46,039 nt of DNA, taken from positions 9,226-55,264 of the forward strand of contig UZAN01041747.1 in the NCBI GenBank assembly GCA_900618425.1, read 5' to 3'. The notes under the pieces were generated by a model. The model had not been told where the DNA came from. It worked only from the letters and a program-made list of their open reading frames with translations, and did not search any database. The position numbers and the translations under genes were made by a program. Below, in pieces: positions 30,878-42,163 of the stretch (position 1 is the first letter of the stretch; every line of letters begins with the position of its first letter). This DNA is from Echinostoma caproni. Its lineage: Eukaryota; Platyhelminthes; Trematoda; Plagiorchiida; Echinostomatidae.

Positions 30878-31078
30878 GTGGCCGACACAGTTTCATCAAT
30901 TCTACCACACGAATTTTCCCTCCCCCCTGGAGATGAGAAATTGATACGATATTCTATAAGAGAAAATCAAGCGCAGATTATCTGGACGGATAATATTTGC
31001 TCAGCCCGTTTATGCGAAGAGGACATTCAGAAAATAGCACACGACAAATTGTTAGCACACATCTTTCAACCAGAATAA
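30878..31078 (+). mobile_element. Possible Gypsy-type polymerase fragment (just before the RT domain)
   Basis: The frame gives LPHEFSLPPGDEKLIRYSI, then ENQAQIIWTDN, EEDIQKIAHDKLLAHIFQPE and TAA. The order H/Y-S-I, short spacer, A.(P)I, a charged E..I/V...I stretch and a final L...I..P(S/E) is that of the linker before the reverse transcriptase in Gypsy elements. The frame stops where the first RT motif should begin. The match is by pattern only; a host exon is the alternative. Confidence 0.4.
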
Positions 31079-31385
31079 TGGTGTCTATCGCCTCTGAATT
31101 ATTATACTGAAGGAGTTAGATGGGTAATGTTTGTTATGTGGAAGGAATCCATCGTTAAATGTTTCCAGAGGTCTTCTTTACCGTATACAGCAGTATGATA
31201 TTTAACGTGAAAGAAATGGAGTATTTGTTTGATATAAATGATGAATTTCGTCGTGTAAAGAGTAAAAACAGACAATCTGAGGAGTGACAAACTACTATAT
31301 AGTTACTTCGACCCGGTTAGGTTTCATCAGTATAATGCGCGAATCCATCAACCCAATTGGGGAGCGAACCCAGAAAGTCACATGC

Positions 31386-32101
31386 AGAACGCAAGCATAC
31401 TACCCCAGGACAATAGGCAGATCATCAGACCGCTTTTCAATTTCCATTCACACCGTACTGCACAACACAACTTTGGGAGCCTAATGCAGGCATCGCACCT
31501 CACTCATATCACTCATACCAGCCTCCAGGGTTTTGACTCGCTTGGAAACACTGAGGTCATTCAATTATTTGGGAAGTTTACACACTGAACTGCCACGAAT
31601 CCCGTGATAGGGTTGCAAAGCTTTAGAGCACTACTCCGGGGGAATTCTCCATTACGTATTAGCATTTGTATTTGAAAAGGTACCTTGTTCATCATTGTCC
31701 AAGTCGCTCCAATCTGTGTAATATTTGTGTGTGATAAGCGATAACTCAGTCCGGAACTGCACTGGTGGATATCGAACACACTTTACTTCTTTCGTGTTTT
31801 GCACGTCCCTTTCGAATCTCGTTGCAAAGCCTCACGTGGCCCACCACCTGCGAGCTCATAGATCATTTTCTATGACCAAACGACCGGGTATCTGTCTGGC
31901 ACCTATCGCGTCTGGTGTTAGTTATCTGATCCGCCTGTACTTCGACTTCCGACCAGATATCGCATCCTTTCAGGTCACTCGAGCGTAGAAATTTAAATTT
32001 TGACTCAGACACGTACGACATATCAACTGGACTTGCCAGCAATTCAGTTTTGAAGGAAGGATGTTGCATATGAAGGGTAAAGCTTGACCCGGTAGTAGCC
32101 A
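31386..32101 (+). repeat. Left arm of a ~0.7-kb inverted duplication
   Basis: The reverse complement of 34992-35694 matches this arm almost base for base. I find only three substitutions (31807, 31851, 32096) and one 12-13-base insertion in this arm at about 31396-31408. The arms enclose about 2.9 kb. Open frames of 79 and 72 codons on the minus strand here are repeated on the plus strand of the other arm. Confidence 0.9.
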
Positions 32102-32167
32102 CTTGACGTTTTTCATATGCACCCAGTCACCAGGCGGATGATCAGACTGTTCTTCCCTTTCCGAATC

Positions 32168-32360
32168 CGCCTCCTGGTTTCCCAGTGGGTAGTATTATTT
32201 CGTTCGGCCTGTATGGTCTCGGGTCCCATCCCCAGTTAGTTTGATTGATTCACACAGCTTTCTAGTGTTTCCTAAGTTTTCAATTCACGCTTATATTGCA
32301 CTTTACACGACGAAATCCATCACGTATTTCAATTCTGCCGATTGAAATTGCTCGATATTC
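32168..32360 (+). repeat. SINE family A, copy 3
   Basis: The head has a diverged A box (tttcccagtggg) and a B-box-like ctcgggtcccatcccc. It is followed by gattgattcacacagct, cctaagttttcaattcac and the acacgacgaaatcc block. It lies between the arms of the inverted duplication, next to the left arm. Confidence 0.65.
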
Positions 32361-33704
32361 ACACTCGAATTAATAGATGCCATTCGATTTAACTGGTAGG
32401 GGAGGCATCGTTTGGTCGACAGTTTTGATTTACGTGTTATAGGTCAGAACCAGGATAATACAGTTAATCCTTAAACGGATTGGAGTCTACCGAAACCAAT
32501 TAAGTAACAAACAAACATCGTTATCATAGTCCCATGGTGTTTCCAGTTTCATATGAAGTTTCTGAATTAAATTATTCAGGCTTTTTCTGTTTGAGAATTA
32601 AGTCCAATCAGTAGTAGCTGGATCTATGTGATTCTTAAACTTGGGCTAATTCATCCCCGTGCTCATCTAGACGTTTAGACCTTCAAATGAATCCAACGAA
32701 TCGCACTCTAGTGAGAAACCCACAAATTGATTAATGATTCAACCATCACACTTCACTGATTGGACCGGGTTTATCAAAATCCTATCCGGTCGGAATGAAT
32801 AGATTTTAACATAAACAAACAAAACCTATTATTCAAAGAAACTTCGAGTTCCAAATTCTTCGTGAATTCTTCCCTTGAGACAACTGTTCCTCACGAAATA
32901 GAAATAGGCCCAGCTGCTACAATTCTGAAGGTGGAAGAAAACTATCTTCACCGGATTTTGCTATGCAAGCAGCAGAATGGAAACATATGGAACTACTTTT
33001 ATGATATGAATATAATTTTTTTCGTAATGTTTGATCTTTTTTTTCAGAATTCCATCTCTGACGTAGTTAACGAGATCGTTCAACGGAAAACACCAAGTTG
33101 AGAAAGAACAAGAAGAGTTTTTCGTGGGCCTACATTACGGGATATTGTTGTCCGTTATTAAGACAAATTCCAAATTCTGTTATGATTATCTGTTTACCGA
33201 ACCCTCTTCGAAAAGTAGTGTATCTTAGACTAGTCAAGAGTTGGCCCAGTGTCATAATCGCTTGAGCATTTACAATTCGGAATTTCCCACATCGCACTGC
33301 GCTCCACAACTGATTCATTTATATGGTTCATTTATCGATCGGTCGAATGGTGCAGCCGCAACAACGGGCCTGGTGCTCGCCCAGCTAACCTGAGAGAGAA
33401 AAACCACACCTTGTTTACCGCCGTGAGTCTCAGGCGAGCCCAGTGAACTTTGACTGTGCAGCAGGCGTGCCATCAGCAAACGAATGGACTGGACGTAACA
33501 ACAACAAGAGCATGACTAAACGTACAAGCCGGTAATCAGACAGTCTCTTGTCGGAGTGAGGGAATTTACCTGTTTAAGGTCACGGGTGAGACGGACGGGA
33601 CGATGATAAACGGTGGAGCAGTCGCACTTTATATAGTTACCTTGAAAGATCAAAAAGAAAAAATGTCTTTTTACCCACTTTTTCTGTTTATTGAATATAC
33701 AAAC
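32361..33704. other. Spacer of the inverted duplication, no gene confirmed
   Basis: The open frame 32862-33101 (+) ends in a piece after a strong tttttttcag tract (33047) that gives NSISDVVNEIVQRKTPS and stop. It could be a tiny last exon but is too short to support. Confidence 0.35.
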
Positions 33705-33862
33705 GTACAGTCAACTTTCATGAATGAGGTCTGTGGTCATACAAAGGCTGCCTGGGGAAAATACAGATAATAGGGAAGACAGGCGGCGGTGGAGCAGGTT
33801 TGAACCCGGGACAGCCAGGCCACTAGCTAGTGACCTAACCATTTGGCCACCACCGCCAATCG
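33705..33862 (-). repeat. SINE family B (subfamily 2), copy 3
   Basis: On the minus strand: A box tggccaaatggtt, B box gggttcaaacct, then a ccgcctgtcttcccta body and the catgaaagttgactgtac tail. The head and tail match 38392-38600 (plus). Confidence 0.75.
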
Positions 33863-34451
33863 AATGGGTCCATGTCTGTCCGGAATAAAAGCAAATCGGT
33901 GCAAAGGAATATAAAATCCCATCCGAATCGGTTTTATGCCGACAGATTTGGAGTTTGAGTCGTCTCCTCTGTGAATGATGCTTTGCATTGAAACGACGAG
34001 CAATAGGGCGTGGGCAGAACGACAAGCAGTGTCCTGATCGCCACCTTCCGCCATTGCTCCGGAAAAGTCATTCCAATAGCGTTTGCAAGGCCTTAAGGAG
34101 ATATTTTCGAAACATTCAAAATTAATATAAAACAAACTGAAGATAAATATAAAACACTGCTTTGAATTCACTAGAAATAAGCTTGGTCATAAATAAATTG
34201 GAAGCTTTTACAAAGACCTTTTGTTCGCCATCATTCCACGATAACAGATAACAGAGTAAATATCCGCTGTTTTTCTTCCAGTACATACTGGTCGAATGTG
34301 ATTTCATGCGATAGGAATGTTCACCTGCTGGCTTGTATGTGATCAACTGTCCCCTGTTTTGGTCTCACAACCTGGGTGTAGCCAGTTTTGAGTTGAAGTC
34401 CCTAAAATCTTCCATTCCGCCTGTTCGCCGGGCTTGTTAATTTGTTTGCAG

Positions 34452-34672
34452 ACGTTTCATTACATGCCGAGTTGACATCGTTAGTGTTGGCCACTTCACA
34501 AGCACTGAAACGTTTACAAACAAACTGCCAGGCTTGGCGAACAGGCGAAATGGAATTCAGTTCATCCGAACTACGAGAACCGATTTTCAATACTCTATCA
34601 GTCCTAAATTCTCTTCGATCTGAACAAAAAGATCAAAAATTCGTCTACAACACCTCCCCCTCGTTTGGTTGA
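34452..34672 (+). CDS. Terminal exon of an unrecognised, probably helical protein
   Basis: It follows ttgttaatttgtttgcag in phase 1 and is open to TGA at 34670-34672. The 73 residues include VSLHAELTSLVLATSQALKR, GEMEFSSSELREPIFN and LSVLNSLRSEQKDQKF. Heptad-like leucine spacing suggests helices, possibly coiled coil, at a C-terminus. No upstream partner exon could be tied to it, and no family is recognised. It lies between the arms of the inverted duplication. Confidence 0.45.
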
Positions 34673-34991
34673 GAAGACGTTGAAGTGTAAATTACGTTTC
34701 ATTTGATAAAACTAACCCGGGTGTTATTTGTCTCAGAAACTGATAAATTTATTCCTCTTTGAGAAAAAAATGGGAGATTATGGTCATGTCCAGAGGCATG
34801 CTCTACACAGATTCTCATCAAATCACTCCCCATTCATGAACAGAATTAATCCGGATGATTGTGTGCACGGATGAGTCATCATTCTCGTTTGTCCCGTCCG
34901 CGCATTTACATGAGGCATTCCAATCCAATTCACGCGGTACGCGGCTTGATTTTTCTGTCATCGTCACTAAACCGAACATGACAAAGTCATT

Positions 34992-35694
34992 TGGCTGCTA
35001 CCGGGTCAAGCTTTACCCTTCATATGCAACATCCTTCCTTCAAAACTGAATTGCTGGCAAGTCCAGTTGATATGTCGTACGTGTCTGAGTCAAAATTTAA
35101 ATTTCTACGCTCGAGTGACCTGAAAGGATGCGATATCTGGTCGGAAGTCGAAGTACAGGCGGATCAGATAACTAACACCAGACGCGATAGGTGCCAGACA
35201 GATACCCGGTCGTTTGGTCATAGAAAATGATCTATGAGCTCACAGGTGGTGGGCCACGTGAGGCTTTGCAACGAGATTCGAAAGGAACGTGCAAAACACG
35301 AAAGAAGTAAAGTGTGTTCGATATCCACCAGTGCAGTTCCGGACTGAGTTATCGCTTATCACACACAAATATTACACAGATTGGAGCGACTTGGACAATG
35401 ATGAACAAGGTACCTTTTCAAATACAAATGCTAATACGTAATGGAGAATTCCCCCGGAGTAGTGCTCTAAAGCTTTGCAACCCTATCACGGGATTCGTGG
35501 CAGTTCAGTGTGTAAACTTCCCAAATAATTGAATGACCTCAGTGTTTCCAAGCGAGTCAAAACCCTGGAGGCTGGTATGAGTGATATGAGTGAGGTGCGA
35601 TGCCTGCATTAGGCTCCCAAAGTTGTGTTGTGCAGTACGGTGTGAATGGAAATTGAAAAGCGGTCTGATGATCTGCCTATTGTCCTTGCGTTCT
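34992..35694 (-). repeat. Right arm of the ~0.7-kb inverted duplication
   Basis: Reverse complement of 31386-32101, with three substitutions. Upstream of this arm (34740-34991) coding-like but frameshifted sequence leads into it (FSVIVTKPNMTKSFG), and a frame entirely within the arm reads FKFLRSSDLKGCDIWSEVEV. The duplicated unit may therefore include part of a decayed gene, with this arm as the likelier original. Confidence 0.9.
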
Positions 35695-36461
35695 TCCCCT
35701 AAGTTTTCGTCTTTACACTACGATATTCTCGATACACACCAACCAAATCCCTCATTTTTCTCATGCAGAATGGAGATAAAATCAATGAATCCAACCGCCC
35801 AAAAGATTCCAAGTTGGAGTCAATGTGACATGCATCACAATGGTATCACTGAATCAGATAGGAAACCACAAAAATTATAAAATGCCGGGTCAGCTTCAGT
35901 AACACAGCTGCCTGAAATCAGATCTATAGTCTAACGTAGAAATTTTATTCCGGATCTACTGCATTGCTAACACATTGCTAACAGGCTACTAACGCATGCG
36001 ACAGATGACACCCCAAACAGAAGCTCACAACAGAATTATTTGTTACCCATCCACAGGTTTTTGGCTCGAGTCTCGACCAGAATGCCAAATTGTAAGTTAA
36101 CTCCGGTGATGTGCCACAAAATGAACAAAACCGTTATCCGGGACTCTATATCAAGCCTTGCTCAAAATCTGTTGACAGTTGTTTTTGAAACCTGAGGCTT
36201 TGGTCCCCAATTATCACCTGCTACGATCACATGCTCGAAATCAGGGTAAGTGGTATTTGGAGACCAATTATGAAACAAATTGCTGAATACTTTAATTGCT
36301 TTCTCTTTTTTTTTCCTTGTCAATCCCTCTCTGTTACTAGTCATATTGTTGTAATGGCATGATTAAGACACGCTGAAAACGAGCTTGTTTGCCAATTTGT
36401 GTTCTCAATATGAGCTCTGTTGGACTGTTTAAACATAACAGAGTGAATTATTTTTGCATAC
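35695..36461. other. No gene confirmed
   Basis: A ttttctcatgcag tract at about 35767 precedes 37 open codons (KSMNPTAQKIPSWSQC) to TAA. This is too little to call. Confidence 0.35.
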
Positions 36462-36625
36462 AGACAGAGTACAGGAGACGCAAATCGCCCAGCTTCCTCG
36501 TTATTTCGGGAACGGCATAAATAACGGGGACCAGATGAGGAGACGCGAAAAATTTCCTATTATAGTAGCTGATAACAGTCATGGAGGTTTCGCATTTGTA
36601 TTTTTCGCCAACAACCCGTATCCGT
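36462..36625 (-). CDS. Internal or terminal exon, unrecognised protein
   Basis: Acceptor ttccggttgtccaactcacag, donor T|gtatgc, 164 nt, phase 2 in and phase 1 out. If the donor is not used, the frame ends at TAA (36448). It encodes RIRVVGEKYKCETSMTVIS, YYNRKFFASPHLVPVIYAVP and EITRKLGDLRLLYSV. Codon use is good and hydrophobic strands alternate with charged turns. No family recognised. Confidence 0.5.
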
Positions 36626-37342
36626 CTGTGAGTTGGACAACCGGAACTTGAATAAATGTCCAACAGACCGAAAATCGACGAGCGTAGATCAAAATCATTC
36701 AACCACTGACTGATAACGGAACGGCAAAAAAACTAAACAAAACAAGACGCCTACTCCCTATACGTGTGTGTGTGTGTGTTTGTGTGGGCTCACGCGGACA
36801 GAGCACGTGACACCAATGGAACATCAGTCTGAAAGTGTTGACATCACATCACCGGGTTCATATCATTCAGGATGGGTCATAGTTAAAAGTGGTAAACCCA
36901 CATAATCCTGACCCATCTAATAATAATAATAGAATGGTGTCCGTGTTCATTGTGATCAGCGAGGTTTTAGCCAACTTAACAATTTCAATGTGTAAGGTGG
37001 CGTTCGATAGATAGTTCTTCAAGCTTATTCAAGCTTCGCCTGGTGAAGTAAGTTCACCAGGCAAATGAGAACAGTACTTCAGCTGTGACATCTTTCCCAC
37101 AGTCTGGAATTCGGTGAGGAAAGTGTTCTTGGGAGACAGCTGCCTAGCCGTTTGGCTTATGTAACATGCGTTACAAATCAGCCAAAGAAATTAATAACCG
37201 TAGACCGGGTAAATCATCCTTTTTGGACGTTCTGAGTATTGTTGAAACTGCGAATGTGCATGACAACCTGACTGCATTGAAGACTGCTCACGTCAAGCGT
37301 TTTGTACTGAGCTCAGGTAGGTCTTTTGTTGGAACGTTGTAG
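36626..37342. other. No gene seen
   Basis: A (GT)n run lies at about 36765-36785 and a (TAA)n run at about 36920. There is a local inverted repeat at about 37024-37066 (gcctggtgaa / ttcaccaggc). Confidence 0.4.
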
Positions 37343-37515
37343 TGGCCCGGTGGTAACGTCACCAAACTATCACCCCGGGAATGTGTGTTCGAATCCCACC
37401 ACCACCGCCACCTAACTTCCCCCAGTCTGTGCTGTACGGCAGCCCTTTGATTTGCCACTTCCCTCTCCTGAAAATTGTACCTTGGTATATAAAAAGGAAC
37501 TAAAGATGAAAAGAA
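37343..37515 (+). repeat. SINE family B, copy 4
   Basis: A perfect B box (gttcgaatccc) at about 37388-37398 follows a tRNA-like head starting tggcccggtggtaacg. The body has caccaccaccgccacc, ccctttgatttgccacttccc and tcctgaaaattgtac, and ends in an A-rich aaagatgaaaagaaac tail. Confidence 0.75.
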
Positions 37516-37880
37516 ACAAATTCCTGATCGCTTTCATAGGTGAGTCCTAATTCTAGATTTTTTTCGATGAACCGTTAATCATGAGAAGGTTTTCCATATG
37601 CTCGATTTCATCTCCGAACGTGGAGTCGGAGCATGTTTCTTGTGCATGCAAGACGATGATGCACTGGTTTAAATTTCACTTTTGTTTAAGCTGCACGGAA
37701 CTGTGAAAGTTGATCTACTGACCGGTCCACATTTATTTTCTGCATACTTTTCTTCCAAGCAGACTAATAACTGTCGTGCGTGTCTTAAGGCCAAGAAATG
37801 CTGATTTGCTATCTTCCTCCATTTCGAGAATTTTCACCAACCTTTTCGTTGTTCCGTGAGAGGGCGGAGTTATCCACTGC

Positions 37881-38093
37881 GTGAGCATCCAGACCTCCGA
37901 GATAAGGCCAGCTAATGAGCAAAGCACTAGACAGTTTCAGTACAACGAATCATTCACCAATAGGTTAGACCGATCAAAAGCCATGCGATTCAGACGGAAG
38001 CTGCGTGACGAAGAAAAATACGAGCAGGCGACTGGTGGATATCTATCTGTTCAGTCAATCACATTTCTTCGTGAATTGTTGTTGATTTGTTGA
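37881..38093 (+). CDS. Coding-like open frame, unrecognised
   Basis: The frame includes SIQTSEIRPANEQSTRQ, SKAMRFRRKLRDEEKYEQ and ATGGYLSVQSITFLREL before TGA. Charge pattern and codon use look genuine. I see no strong acceptor. It could be a last exon or a retroelement remnant. Confidence 0.35.
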   Translation: MSIQTSEIRPANEQSTRQFQYNESFTNRLDRSKAMRFRRKLRDEEKYEQATGGYLSVQSITFLRELLLIC

Positions 38094-38391
38094 TTTCTTC
38101 CACTGAGCTAACCATAAGTTCACTGGCCTGACGAATGCTAATGTGATTCCTGAATCATAATTTGTAATTCTTATTCCGTGATTCGCGGTTGGTGTCTTTC
38201 ATCTATTCTGGTTACTTTTCCATTGGTAATAGTTAAACAATGAAAACAAGTTTGCTAAATGAAATAGGCTCGTAATTTAGAGAAAATAGTGATCCATTAG
38301 AATCTGGGTGTATGCGAATCGACAGGTACAACAGTATCACCCTTCACTAGCATGTTGACTGGGAACCGGTCCATTCGAGTTGTTCTGTCAC

Positions 38392-38600
38392 ACGGCGGTG
38401 GCCAAGTGGTTGGGTCACCGGATTGTGACTCGGACGTCCCGGGTTCGAATCGCTCCACCTCCACCCGTTTTCCCCATCCGTGTATTTCCTCAGGTATCTT
38501 TTGTATGGCGACGGCTCCCTTCCTGAAAGTTGACTGTTCATTTTTATATTCAATAGATAAAACAGGAAGTAATAAAGACATTTACTGGTATTATTTGAAA
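38392..38600 (+). repeat. SINE family B (subfamily 2), copy 5
   Basis: A box tggccaagtggtt (about 38400-38412) and B box gggttcgaatcg (about 38440-38451) are both intact. They are followed by ccacctccacccg, gtatttcctcaggtatc and a cttcctgaaagttgactg tail, as in the minus-strand copy at 33705-33862. Confidence 0.8.
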
Positions 38601-38690
38601 GCGGCGTCAGCCGACGATGACGTGCCATTGCTAAAGCTAAACAAAGTGAAACCGATGCGAAGTTAATTCCATTATCTATTTGTAGTAATT

Positions 38691-39130
38691 CTAGCACGCA
38701 CTGATCACGAAGTAAGAATCATGAATCAGAAATCACGGACTAGCAATGAGGGATGCAACGTAAGCACTGGATCACACTGGTACTTGCACGCAGTATCCCC
38801 CGTAACCGAGCCGCAAGGAAAAGATCACAGGAATAACAGTTCGTTTATTGAGAGAAATCAGGGAAATTAAATAATATTTATAAAACAAATTCATTGGTCA
38901 TCCAAGCCGCTGCCAATCGCGTGCTAGTATTTCTGGCGTTGTTCAGCTTCTGTTTGGGCCGCACGATTTATGATTGGTTGGTACAATCAACCTATGATCC
39001 GCAGTTCAGAAGCTGTGGCACGTGCGCGCTTTACTGAAGTCACCCGTGAAGCTTGACTCATCACAGTTGTCCGGAAACTGTAAAGTGTCGCTCCGTGGTG
39101 TGCGTCATCTCGTGGGCTAGGATCACCGCA
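38691..39130 (-). repeat. LTR-like interspersed repeat, copy 2
   Basis: The reverse complement runs from cggtgatcctagcccacgag to gatcagtgcgtgctag, matching copy 1 throughout. It retains a perfect AATAAACGAACTG block (about 38838-38850). Confidence 0.6.
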
Positions 39131-40002
39131 CTAATCTCCCTCTCGTATTTCTCACAGTTAATATCCCTCGAAACGTATCATATCTGATCTACCATAGCCA
39201 TGACCCTATCGCTAAAGTATAACAGTGAGATGAAAACCGTTTCAAGAGATACTATCTTTTGTTTGTCCTTGATTAGTTCGGGAATCTAACAGTTCAGCAA
39301 ACGTTCAGCTGAATAGGTGATATAGAGCAGTCAGTTTTGAGTGAAGCAGTCTTAGCTCTGCGGATGATAAACATATCCCACTAACTATTTGTTTTGTTTC
39401 GTCAAAGTGGTTAGAAACCTTCTGTGAATCACAGGGGAACAGTTTTATCAGTTCGTTTCGATGTGTAACAGAATGCACCCCCCCCCCGCACCCGGAACAG
39501 GGGGCCAATTAGATGCTTGAGTTGCGAAGCATCTAGAAGCGGCATCCTCTCTTTTTGTGACCCCATGGAAAATTTGCATTTTTACGTAAAATATTTATTA
39601 AGAGCGAAACTTGAGTCTACATTGCTTCCGAGTGTATGATTAACTGAAAAAATTTAGGATTGTGTCCTGACGGTAAGTATGAAGGTTAGTCAATTTCTAA
39701 TCAGTAGTTCGTAATTGTTCAATGCTTGGTCTTTGCTCTTTATTGTGTCATATTGTAAAAATTTCATCCGCGTAGAGCTTGTGAGACTAAATACTATCGC
39801 TTGCGTACGATTATTTCTTCGCCGGATAGCCTCTAGGCATCTCCGCCCGAAAGCATCCGACGGAATTGACTATGAGCAATCATTCTACTTGCTTTCTAGA
39901 AACCAGCATCGAAAGCAAACTGATTGTTCGAAGCACAGATAGAACAATAAATAATACATACATAGTCCAACGGGATTTCAATGTGAACGCGATTTTTACT
40001 AG
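39131..40002. other. No gene confirmed
   Basis: A plus-strand frame ending at 39942 (SDGIDYEQSFYLLSRNQHRK) has acceptor-like tags upstream (ttcttcgccggatag) and may be an exon, but I cannot support its start. A C run lies at 39477-39487. Confidence 0.3.
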
Positions 40003-40135
40003 CGCATGGTTACAAATTCTTTTCTTACTCATTTACGTTATCGTATTGAATATGAGATTGCACAAAAATGTCCAGGAAAATGGAAGAGACAGATCAAAGC
40101 ATTCCGACGTAGTATGAAGAAATGGGGACTGTTAG
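40003..40135 (+). CDS. Possible internal exon, basic protein segment
   Basis: The acceptor gatttttactag and donor AG|gtaggt bound 133 nt in phase 0, leaving one base. It encodes MVTNSFLTHLRYRIEYE, then IAQKCPGKWKRQIKAF and RRSMKKWGLL. The cluster of Arg, Lys and Trp suggests a nucleic-acid or membrane contact. No family recognised. Confidence 0.35.
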
Positions 40136-41662
40136 GTAGGTGGCAGAGCACAGTTCCCCGTGGTGATAAACTGGTGGCTAGTACTGCTTTAACGTCTCCG
40201 CCCCAACGTTAATGACAGCTATCAGAGGGTTATTAGCGAGTGGTGATTGGACATTGCAATCGGGTGTCACTGATCGTTTTATTTCCACTGAATCCCGCTT
40301 GGAGAGTCACTCGTTTTGTCTACCTTGTTAAATTTTCAACAGGTGAATGATACGAGCCAATTCGAGCATCAACTTAACATGATCGGAAGCAATTAAAATG
40401 ATACAACTTAGACATGAAGCTCATCCGAAATGATTTCATTACACAAATACTACCATAGTAATTTGTATAAGAACTGTCGAGAAAGAGAGAGAGGACCTAA
40501 TCGTCACGGTCACATACCATATTTGGCTGTTGTAAAATTCAGACCCAAATGAGACAGCTCAAATTGGAGAATATCATAAGGTTCTAATTGTTTTAACCAT
40601 CGGATAAGGAATTACTTACTGACCTCAAAAATTACATCATTCGGTGAGTTAAACTGTTTGACCACGATTATGCCGTAAACAAGCAGACGCCGGGAACACC
40701 TATAAAGCACAATTTCCTTTCAAAGAAGGCTCGCGGTAAGTATCTAGGGAAGATGTTACGCAGCTCAAGTGTCTCAGCAGTGCCAATACAGTGAAAATGC
40801 AACAATAGTCTATGAGAGAGATGCGTACAGACGAGAGGGGCGACTAGCGTGCGTTCCATAAGACCGATTAGATGAATATGATTGGACAATGGTCCGGCTG
40901 AACAGTCAGGCTATCAAGGTAGCAATCCTATTGGTTGAGCAATATGCCTGTCTGTAATTGGTCGGTAGATTTGTATGAATGCGTGCATTGGAACCAGATC
41001 GAAATCCGGCTCGTTTGGTGCTCTCGTACTCAAGCTTAAGTCAACCCGAGTGGAGTTAAGAAGGCACTTTATTCATTCAAGGTGGACAGAACTTTCAGTG
41101 AAAAAAATTGTGATGAAATGTAAATGAAATTAAAATGAAATGAAGTCCATTAAGATAGATAATTAAGATACCACATTCAGTCAAGCGACAAGGATGATTA
41201 AGAGCGAGGTGTGGCAAGACTGGAAAGTACAGCATGAACTGCAGTTCGTCCGATAGTCGTCCACTGGAAACCAATAAACGAGACCGCTAAGGTACAACAG
41301 AATTGTGAAAAGCTGTGGTTCGAACGCATAAAGGTCTAGATTTAAGGCTAATGGAGGCGGGGAGAGCATCGTGCGATCAAGATAAGAACACACATAAGAA
41401 ACATTTATCCGCAAGATCTGTCGTTCCATCCTTCAAATGGTTAAGTGTACTGTGCAAGTGTCTCTGACGCCAAGTGTTTAAAAATCTAAGATTGATAGAA
41501 ATCAGAGATTTTGTTGAATTGTGTCCGAAAGCCAATTTATTCTTCCCTGTGAAATGTTTAAATAAAATATGACATATATATATATCTGTATAATGCAACT
41601 GCCAGTAACAATTCAATCAAAGTGATATATCACAATTCAAATTTACGCATTTATCATGTTAG
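40136..41662. other. No gene seen
   Basis: AT-rich, with short open frames only and a (TA)n run at about 41574-41584. Confidence 0.4.
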
Positions 41663-42163
41663 CGTTCATCCGGTCATATTTCCGATTACTGCTCTCGGAT
41701 TGGGTCGAAACCTTATTCAGAATGTGTTCACTATGCATCCCGGGTGGTACATAACAACGACTGTGATGCGTTGGTTGATTCCGTTACTTCGCAAGCCAGT
41801 TTAATGCTCACGGAACTCCGCGGTAAACTCACATCTTGTGCACTCGACAGTTTATCAGGTTCCCATTTAAGGTCATATTTACATCCGGCCATTGCTTTCC
41901 CCTGTCCATTTGGCACGCATCGATGTTTATCGGCAGTATTTCGGATACTCGTTCCTTGCATACACATACACACATGCACCACGGGTCACATGACCGAGTT
42001 GAAAGTCAGCTATTACATTGTTTACGCATACAGACACACAGGTGATGAACCTCGCTCTCTCCCCCCTCCCTTGCACGCAAAACTCATATTCGACGTCGCC
42101 AGTCAGGTAGATATTCCTGGTGGATGTTATACCTATCTGGAATACGGGTCTAACAGGGGGTGA
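41663..42163 (+). CDS. Long open frame of uncertain status
   Basis: After an acceptor-like tttatcatgttag the plus strand is open for 166 codons, starting RSSGHISDYCSRIGS and continuing with SECVHYASRVVHNNDCDAL and LSGSHLRSYLHPAIAF. A donor CGCG|gtaaac at about 41823 would limit it to 53 codons. The minus strand is also open over 41982-41731 with a plausible composition (CVPNGQGKAMAGCKYDLKW) and a gtgagt donor. Local GC is higher, which favours chance open frames. One of the two strands is probably coding, but I cannot tell which. Confidence 0.3.
   Translation, partial: RSSGHISDYCSRIGSKPYSECVHYASRVVHNNDCDALVDSVTSQASLMLTELRGKLTSCALDSLSGSHLRSYLHPAIAFPCPFGTHRCLSAVFRILVPCIHIHTCTTGHMTELKVSYYIVYAYRHTGDEPRSLPPPLHAKLIFDVASQVDIPGGCYTYLEYGSNRG

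Noticed and set aside
38392..38460. Functional tRNA gene
   Set aside because: The A and B boxes are good, but the acceptor stem does not close and the segment continues into a shared SINE body. The same applies to 743, 37343 and 45187.
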